From Butyriboletus loyo (Eukaryota; Basidiomycota; Agaricomycetes; Boletales; Boletaceae): 44,740 nucleotides of DNA. Under the pieces are notes generated by a model, which saw nothing but the letters and a program-made list of their open reading frames with translations, was not told the origin of the DNA and did not search any database. Below, one piece after another: positions 41,301 through 44,740 of this stretch. Every line of letters begins with the position of its first letter. The stretch's first letter is position 1. The DNA lies in contig JBBPSI010000198.1 of NCBI GenBank assembly GCA_038093515.1, positions 1 to 44,740 of the forward strand, given 5' to 3'. The position numbers and the translations under genes were made by a program.

Positions 41301-44200
41301 TCCTCCTCCTCGTCCTGCCGCGGAAGGATCTCCTCCGCCATTACCTGTTCCAGCGCCACCTGCAAGAGATTCACCTGCGACCACATTGGTAGCTGATTCC
41401 TCTTGTGAGACCACTGGGGAGTCCCTGGAGTCCTTTCGGACCGACGTCGATGAGCCCCAGGTTGCTCGTCGACACTCCCCTCTACTGCCTCGAACTGTGC
41501 GTCGCCAACCTCGCCAGACGCTTCTCCAGATTGGATCTGTCCCGGGATCGGTCACCCTCACCGCCGCAGGAAGAAGGATCGCCAACAGGGCCTTTCGTTC
41601 CGTCACCCCCCAACCGTCCACTCGACGTGGCACCCCCGCCATCCAGCTTATTCCCCGTGTCACCTCCCCCGCCGCCGCCGCAGCTGGTGGCTCTAACGAC
41701 TCTTCGTACGGACCCCCGCCTCCCTATCTCCCCGGCCGGGGTACTTGTGATTCCCCTATCGTCGTCGACAACAGATCTCCTGATCCCAGCCCGGGCATTG
41801 CTCGACCTCGCCTCATCCTGTTACGCTGAGGTGCGAAACAACTAGCAGCGAGCACTTGAATAGGGGCTCGAGCCTAATCGGGAAGATGGCCGACTCGCGT
41901 AGACGACGCTATCGGGCTTCTGCAGAGCAAGTGTCGGCGAGATGTCGTATGGCGGGAACCAGACGAGATCGAGCTTGAGCTTATCGGCTCTATCGGCAGA
42001 ATGGGTATAGGCTAGATTGCTAGGCACTTTATGAATGCGTAGAATTAGCTAAAGAACTCGTACTAGTCTAAGTGCGAGTATATATACTAAGGGCCATCGT
42101 GCACAGACCGAGCTGTGCGTGGCAGCGAAGGGCATAGGGCTATGAGTCTGTCCGAGTCATAGCGGCGAAAGGGGAAGCGGCAAAGTGCCGGTAACGAGGG
42201 AGCGAAGCTCCGAGTAAGAAGGCGACATCGTCAGCGAATGAGAAGTGCTGAACATGAAGTGACGATGTCCACGAGGTGAGCCCCACAGGGCGAAGGGTGC
42301 GCGAACGGCGGAGCCCTTGGATACGGGTCTCGACGCGAAGGTACTGACGCGTCGTAATCTAGTCACGTGCTAGTCACGTGATGTAAGAAATGTCATTGGT
42401 CAAAGAAAAAGGGACGCGACAGCTCAGCTGAAGGTCCGGCCCGACGGGGCGAGAAGACAGGGGCTATCTCGGTGCAACGGCACAGAGACTCGCAGGGGCA
42501 ACCGGGGAAGTGGATAACGTCCACTAGGCGACTAGGGAGCGGGCGATGGGCGGCATCGCAAGGCGGCGGGGGCGGCGGGGACGCGTGAGCGTGGGAAAAC
42601 GAGTGGCGGGGTACGCTTAGGGGTAAAACTGTAACACGTCCGCCCGCAGCTCTGCTTCGAGTGCGGGACTGTCGGTCACTTCCGTAGGGAGTGCCCCAAC
42701 TACACTTGCCCCTTCTGCCACCGGATTGCCCCTGGTCATATACAGGAACTTTGTCCAGAGCGTGTATGCGGCCTCTGCGGAGCCGTTGGCCACATCGTCG
42801 CCAACTGCACATTTCGGGACGATGTCTGGGCGGATTTCAATGCCAATGATGCTTACAACTACGACGTCAACGAGGGGGAGTCTCAGTGAAGGGAGCATTC
42901 AAGTTGTGGAGTCGGAGTCTCCACCATGGGAAGGGGGTAATGTTACGGTAGTGGTCTACTTTTTCTCCCCATTACCGTTAGGACTATTACATTCACCTAG
43001 CCTTTTGCTAGTTCCACTTGAACGGTGACAACCGTTCGTACTTAGTCATCACTTCCCGCGCACGGACGCGCTTTCTTTCATACTCTGGAACATTCTAGAG
43101 TATTTCTTCCTTATTTGTACTTTCGCTCTCGCGACCCGATTAGGGAGCATGGTCTGTGCGCAGACCTCAGTAGTATAAAGCTTCTGTCTTTACACCCTGT
43201 AACGGTATCTAGTTCTACGCAGAAACCTGCTAGCAATTAGCTTCACTCCAGACTCTTAGTGTGCGCACTAAAGACATAGTCTGAGACCCAGCTCAGAAAC
43301 GCTTCGCGAGTCTCGAGGCCACTCCAGAGTGCCTCCTCGCTGTTCAATTGTTAGCGCCCAGCGTAACAGTCATACCTCCTCATCAACAAAGAACTATATG
43401 ACACAGACAACAAGAAGATCACCTTCGCCCTCTCATACATGAAGAAAGGCGTAGCATACCAATGGGCGACAATCTTCAGACAAGCTGCTCTAAGCGGAAC
43501 CGCCCCCTCCTATGGAAAATGGAACGACTTTGAACAGGCCTTTAGAGTGAACTTTGAACATGCAGATACGAAAGGAATGGCGATAGCCAAACTCGCCACT
43601 ATGAAAGTAGGAGGAAAGAATAAGAAGGGAGAAAGGATGGATTTAGAAGAATACCTCGCTGAGTTTCAGACCGCCGCTTCACGATCAGAATTAACTGAAG
43701 ATGCGGCCCTCATCAAGTTCTTCTCCAGAGGACTCAATGCCTCGCTCACCCGCCGAATTTATGGCATGGACAACCCCCCAACCACGATGACAGGATGGTA
43801 CAAACAAGCCATTCATTTCAAAACGCAATGGGACAAAGCCGATGCAGTCATCTCCCGATCCTCCCACAAAGAACCATTGCGCCCCACGCACTACACTCCA
43901 CCTCGAAAGGAGAAAGAACCTGACTACATGGACATCGATTCCATCCGACTATCTAAGGAACAAGTTGAAGAACATCGACGAAAAGGAAAATGCTTCAATT
44001 GCCACGAAGCAGGACACCTATCTCGGAACTGCCCAAAGAAGAAGGGAAAAGGACCTGAGAAGAAGGTGAGGAGAGCAGAGAAAGAGGTTCCCAGGCTGGT
44101 TGAAGTAGAAAGCGATGACGAAGAAGATGAAGAAACCCTACAAGTTGGCAGAACTTCGACCCTCAAAGACCTTCTCACCAACTGGGAAGAGGATTTTTAG
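35364..44200 (+). CDS. gag: Gag of the outer gypsy element, split by the inner element
   Basis: ATG at 35364 opens 100 nt that end at the inner element's target site (35463). The frame resumes at 43374 and runs to TAG at 44198-44200. Joined without the insertion it gives 308 aa in frame. The body matches retrotransposon Gag capsid: GVAYQWATIFRQAAL, WNDFEQAFRVNFEHAD, LEEYLAEFQTAASRS and IKFFSRGLNASL. A CCHC zinc knuckle follows: CFNCHEAGHLSRNC. It then has a charged tail and ends WEEDF. An upstream open frame from the LTR edge (NKRSSLSQRTTT) may belong to an older gag leader. It packages element RNA in the virus-like particle, but is not produced whole here. Confidence 0.8.
35464..35891 (+). 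repeat. 5' LTR of the inner gypsy element
   Basis: 428 bp, TGTTACGG to GCATAACA. TATAAA is at 35697-35702. The 10-mer ATCTAGTTCT at 35730-35739, 33 nt downstream, is the reverse complement of the primer site. It differs from the 3' LTR by seven substitutions, two single-base indels and one flipped 4-nt hairpin loop. Confidence 0.93.
35894..35903 (+). other. Primer binding site of the inner element (self-priming type)
   Basis: AGAACTAGAT, 2 nt after the 5' LTR, is complementary over 10 nt to LTR positions 35730-35739. The 2-nt offset and the TATA-to-match distance are the same as in the outer element. Confidence 0.62.
35897..37273 (+). pseudogene. gag: Gag of the inner gypsy element, two in-frame stops
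   Basis: One frame runs from the primer site region to TAG at 37271-37273. A Pro-rich leader (TRSSSRFCFPAV...) is stopped by TAA at 36104-36106. The capsid-like part has ATG 36278 (MSDKKNIVPKDFTGLNED) and includes WLLAMRTYFAANQTAF, FHRVFHPFDVGE and EFQLLAAKSGI. It is stopped by TGA at 36926-36928, immediately after MDVDAV. The same frame goes on with LTPVQRAEYMKQ and a knuckle-like CFICHQVGCRSTNH, ending WPKDF. The TGA probably replaces CGA (Arg) by CpG decay. True start unknown; the leader ATG at 35828 lies in the LTR and is absent from the 3' LTR. Confidence 0.75.
37255..40815 (+). CDS. pol: Pol polyprotein: protease, RT, RNase H, integrase, chromodomain
   Basis: Uninterrupted 1186-aa frame. 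Aspartic protease ALVDSGASGCFID at about residue 54. Reverse transcriptase has FFFVSKKDGSLRPCQDYR, KMDIRWGYNNVLI and the catalytic YMDDLL near 408. RNase H has TDASLTATGAVLMQ near 556 and TDHKNLTYF. The integrase HHCC zinc finger is near 766-806 (SGCAVCQAHK). The integrase core Asp, Asp and Glu lie in VDLITGLP, SDRGPQFAS and QTDGETERVNQ. A C-terminal chromodomain (about 1121-1179) has FLVSWKGYSAAENTWEP, which steers integration to marked chromatin. The first ATG (37255) overlaps gag by 19 nt in the -1 frame, so expression is either by frameshift or by re-initiation. Active residues all appear intact. Confidence 0.93.
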   Translation: MAKGFLERREVSTSSPPHVIAPVVLSNPNAQSIRVPVSLFAHEGGQIVDTFALVDSGASGCFIDRDLVKRKKLPMERLPKPLSAQNVDRSNNQGGVIRHKVTISIRIGETEEERSFLVLNIGKENMILGLPWLREANPVIDWATGHIDLPDQIKKPRHDSPRAIAQRYLVRYLDLDPDSKIAKLWKKRVDASAREAYPIRKATIATEIAAQAIKEKAVLPTPFAAFADVFDKKNTEELPPSRSFDHAIDLDKDFVPKVAKVYPLNPKESEACKAFVEEHLKSGKITPSKSPQAAPFFFVSKKDGSLRPCQDYRYLNSHTVKNAYPLPLISDLVDRLKGSKIFTKMDIRWGYNNVLIKPNDRWKAAFITPQGLFEPTVMFFGLCNSPATFQALMDHIFGDLMAEGWLIIYMDDLLIHSATSAEHEARTIRVLERLREHKLFLKLEKCSFDAEEVEYLGMMVREGQVKMDPTKLKAIREWNPPTSVKAVRSFIGFCNFYRRFIQDFSHIAKPLHDLTKKNSPWAWTPACEQAFQAIKQSFLRQPVLSMPDVTKPFAVMTDASLTATGAVLMQKDVNGDLHPCAYLSKTLSPAERNYDIYDRELLAVIHALEEWRHYLRGTGHQVEILTDHKNLTYFRQPNKLSRRQARWLMFLQDFDLHFHHIPGTQMGPADALSRRDDVDTSADNQEVTLLPENLFARKIDVALAEKIAASTPSDPMIKRCMQALYEDSPLFPKMNAGDWDFDGKELYFRKKRYIPEEARVDLIRSLHESPAGGHGGIFRTQNLVQRDYWWPGMANLVRRFVSGCAVCQAHKVNTHPTMPPLTPLASVASRPFEQVSVDLITGLPPSLGYDSVMVVVDHGLTKGVIYSPCNKDIDAAGVAKLFFKTVFLCFGLHSRCISDRGPQFASAFARELARLLDYDLALSSAYHPQTDGETERVNQELETYLRIFCDGHPERWAELLPMAEFSHNSMTHSSTNVTPFSLMVGYEPRSYPPIGKTFLPALESRLSELTGARTEALEAHEKARRLMKERISSKFRPWKTGDKVWLEGRNLRLRYPSKKLAPRREGPFEIAQVISPVAYRLRLPPTWKIHDVFHASLLTPYRETAEHGPNFTNPPPEEIDGDEEYEIDRILSHRGSKGRRQFLVSWKGYSAAENTWEPNGNLVHAQALLKAYKLRHPKDFPSPSSQ
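37264..37275 (+). promoter_or_regulatory. Candidate gag-pol -1 frameshift site (inner element)
   Basis: GGATTTTTAGAA surrounds the gag stop TAG, and pol is open in the -1 frame through this point. The identical 12-mer is at 44191-44202 at the outer element's gag end. A P-site slip on the five-T run before TAG would enter pol. Confidence 0.45.
40825..42889 (+). CDS. Third ORF with three zinc knuckles, split by a solo LTR
   Basis: Starts 9 nt after the pol stop at a good ATG context (AAAATGG). It runs to 41818, is interrupted by a solo LTR (41819-42636 plus duplicated CGTCC), and resumes at 42642 in the same frame to TGA at 42887-42889. Without the LTR it encodes 413 aa. The N-terminal 110 residues look folded (RMDFTGDYVLRTLASLYRSY, LLPGILAPVLRPILVAL). 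The middle is Pro/Arg-rich and disordered. The C-terminus has CFECGTV-GHFRREC, CPFCHRIAPGHIQELC and CGLCGAVGHIVANC, three CCHC knuckles. An RNA-binding, nucleocapsid-like role is inferred. I know no standard gypsy gene of this kind downstream of the integrase. Confidence 0.7.
41819..42636. mobile_element. Solo LTR, family A, copy 2
   Basis: 818 bp, TGTTACGC to TGTAACA. The flanking 5-mers CATCC (41814-41818) and CGTCC (42637-42641) differ at one base, so the duplication has aged. It contains the same TATA region and six hairpins as copy 1. It interrupts ORF3 of the inner element and is therefore younger than that insertion. Confidence 0.88.
42927..42938 (+). other. Polypurine tract of the inner element
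   Basis: TGGGAAGGGGGT, with a 10-purine core, sits 2 nt before the 3' LTR and would prime plus-strand DNA synthesis. Confidence 0.65.
42941..43368 (+). repeat. 3' LTR of the inner gypsy element
   Basis: 428 bp, TGTTACGG to GCGTAACA, followed by the target duplication GTCAT. It keeps CpG at six sites where the 5' LTR has TpG or CpA. Confidence 0.93.
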
Positions 44201-44202
44201 AA
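44191..44202 (+). promoter_or_regulatory. Candidate gag-pol -1 frameshift site (outer element)
   Basis: GGATTTTTAGAA again spans the gag stop. In this element the first pol ATG (44218) lies after the stop, and the -1 frame is open across the site (GGA TTT TTA GAA). That favours frameshifting over overlap re-initiation. Confidence 0.45.
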
Positions 44203-44740
44203 CAGAGGCCTCGATCGATGCGAGTCCCCTCCCATTCCATATCATGCGCCCCCGTAATACTAGCTGACTCAGAGAAACATTCAATAAAAGTCTCAGCTCA
44301 GTTAATTGATCCAAACGAAGCGCTAAAAATCGTCGAAACCTCCGCCCTCATCTACTCAGGTGCAGATGTCTCATGTATCAACTGGGACTCTGTCAAAAAA
44401 CATCACCTACCACGAGAACGACTCCCCACTCCCATTCCAGTATGAAATGTTGATCAAACAAGAAACAAAAATGGCGACATCCGATTCACCACCTCCCTCT
44501 ACTTCAAAATAGGAAGCATGGTACAAAAAACAAAGTTCTATGTCATGCACTGTGGCAAGGAAAACATAATCCTCGGACTCCCCTGGTTGAAAGCAACAAA
44601 CCCCATCATCGACTGGAAGAAGAAGACCATTACTATCGATGAATCAAAAGACAAATCCCTAGATCTATATTTCTCGCATACATCGAAACGAGGAACCTAT
44701 CTCTCAAAGAACTCGAAACCAGAAAAAGAGTTCAACGGCC
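44201..44740 (+). pseudogene. pol: Start of pol of the outer gypsy element (partial, broken)
   Basis: In the -1 frame relative to gag the sequence reads SISCAPVILADSEKH, then ALIYSGADVSCIN where family members have DSGA. The catalytic Asp is thus Tyr. A TGA at 44443-44445 interrupts the frame, which resumes with FTTSLYFKIGS and NIILGLPWLKATNPIIDW. That matches the inner element's ILGLPWLREANPVIDW. Continues past the window. Confidence 0.78.

Larger units (their letters stand above)
35464..43368 (+). mobile_element. Inner full-length Ty3/gypsy chromodomain retrotransposon
   Basis: 7905 bp including an inserted solo LTR. Two 428-bp LTRs, perfect target duplication GTCAT (35459-35463 and 43369-43373), self-priming-type primer site, gag, pol with integrase-fused chromodomain, a third zinc-knuckle ORF, and a purine tract before the 3' LTR. 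pol is open throughout. gag has two stops and ORF3 is split, so the copy is not autonomous. Confidence 0.92.
34500..44740 (+). mobile_element. Outer Ty3/gypsy LTR retrotransposon (5' part, interrupted)
   Basis: Starts with a 500-bp LTR, followed by a self-priming-type primer site, gag, and the start of pol (protease region). It runs off the window end at 44740, so its 3' LTR and TSD are not visible. A complete second gypsy element (35464-43368) is inserted in gag. The pol part has a stop and a lost protease Asp, so the element is dead. Confidence 0.85.

Overview
The window reads as nuclear DNA of a filamentous basidiomycete fungus, most likely an Agaricomycete. Genes carry many short GT-AG introns of about 42-75 nt, and the protein families fit that group: a peroxisomal KAPA synthase, a seven-helix membrane protein, an ICMT-like methyltransferase and Ty3/gypsy chromodomain retrotransposons. 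The genus cannot be fixed from the sequence alone. No tRNA, rRNA or CRISPR array was seen. Exon joins below were worked out by hand from splice signals, reading-frame phase and family motifs.

Left and middle part (1 to about 31.5 kb): gene-rich. In order: a 3' gene fragment (1-491); a small Cys-containing protein behind a TATA box (2018-2465); an ICMT-like membrane methyltransferase (2856-3887, minus); KAPA synthase ending in the PTS1 signal AKL (4504-6193); mitochondrial ribosomal protein uL30m (6784-7155, minus) sharing a 100-bp divergent promoter with RNase P/MRP subunit Pop5 (7256-7871); a 17-exon MFS transporter with micro-exons (8585-11172); a 1288-aa arrestin-like adaptor (11686-15704, minus); a four-BRCT Rad4/Dpb11/TopBP1 checkpoint scaffold (16682-20207); a decayed RIX7/NVL AAA-ATPase copy (20290-22172, minus); a class I/II aminotransferase (22292-23905, minus); a 134-bp Tc1/mariner-type MITE; a 7-TM protein (24402-25784); two tandem paralogues of an unrecognised family (26295-27307 and 27838-29049, minus); and a broken paralogue of the ICMT-like gene (30601-31482).

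Right part (about 32 to 44.7 kb): a nested stack of transposable elements. A Tc1/mariner remnant (33331-34499) was hit by an LTR element that survives as a solo LTR (33586-34407, TSD GTATA). It was also cut by an outer Ty3/gypsy element that starts at 34500 and leaves the window. A second, full-length chromodomain gypsy element (35464-43368, TSD GTCAT) sits inside the outer element's gag. A second solo LTR of the first family (41819-42636) splits that inner element's third ORF, a zinc-knuckle protein.

Both gypsy elements carry the marks of Tf1-type self-priming: the primer binding site matches a stretch inside the LTR about 33 nt downstream of the TATA box. Both also share the same motif at the gag/pol junction. 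The solo-LTR family contains a row of perfect hairpins whose stems are identical in two copies while the linkers differ. These retroelement RNA features are the most promising leads in the window.
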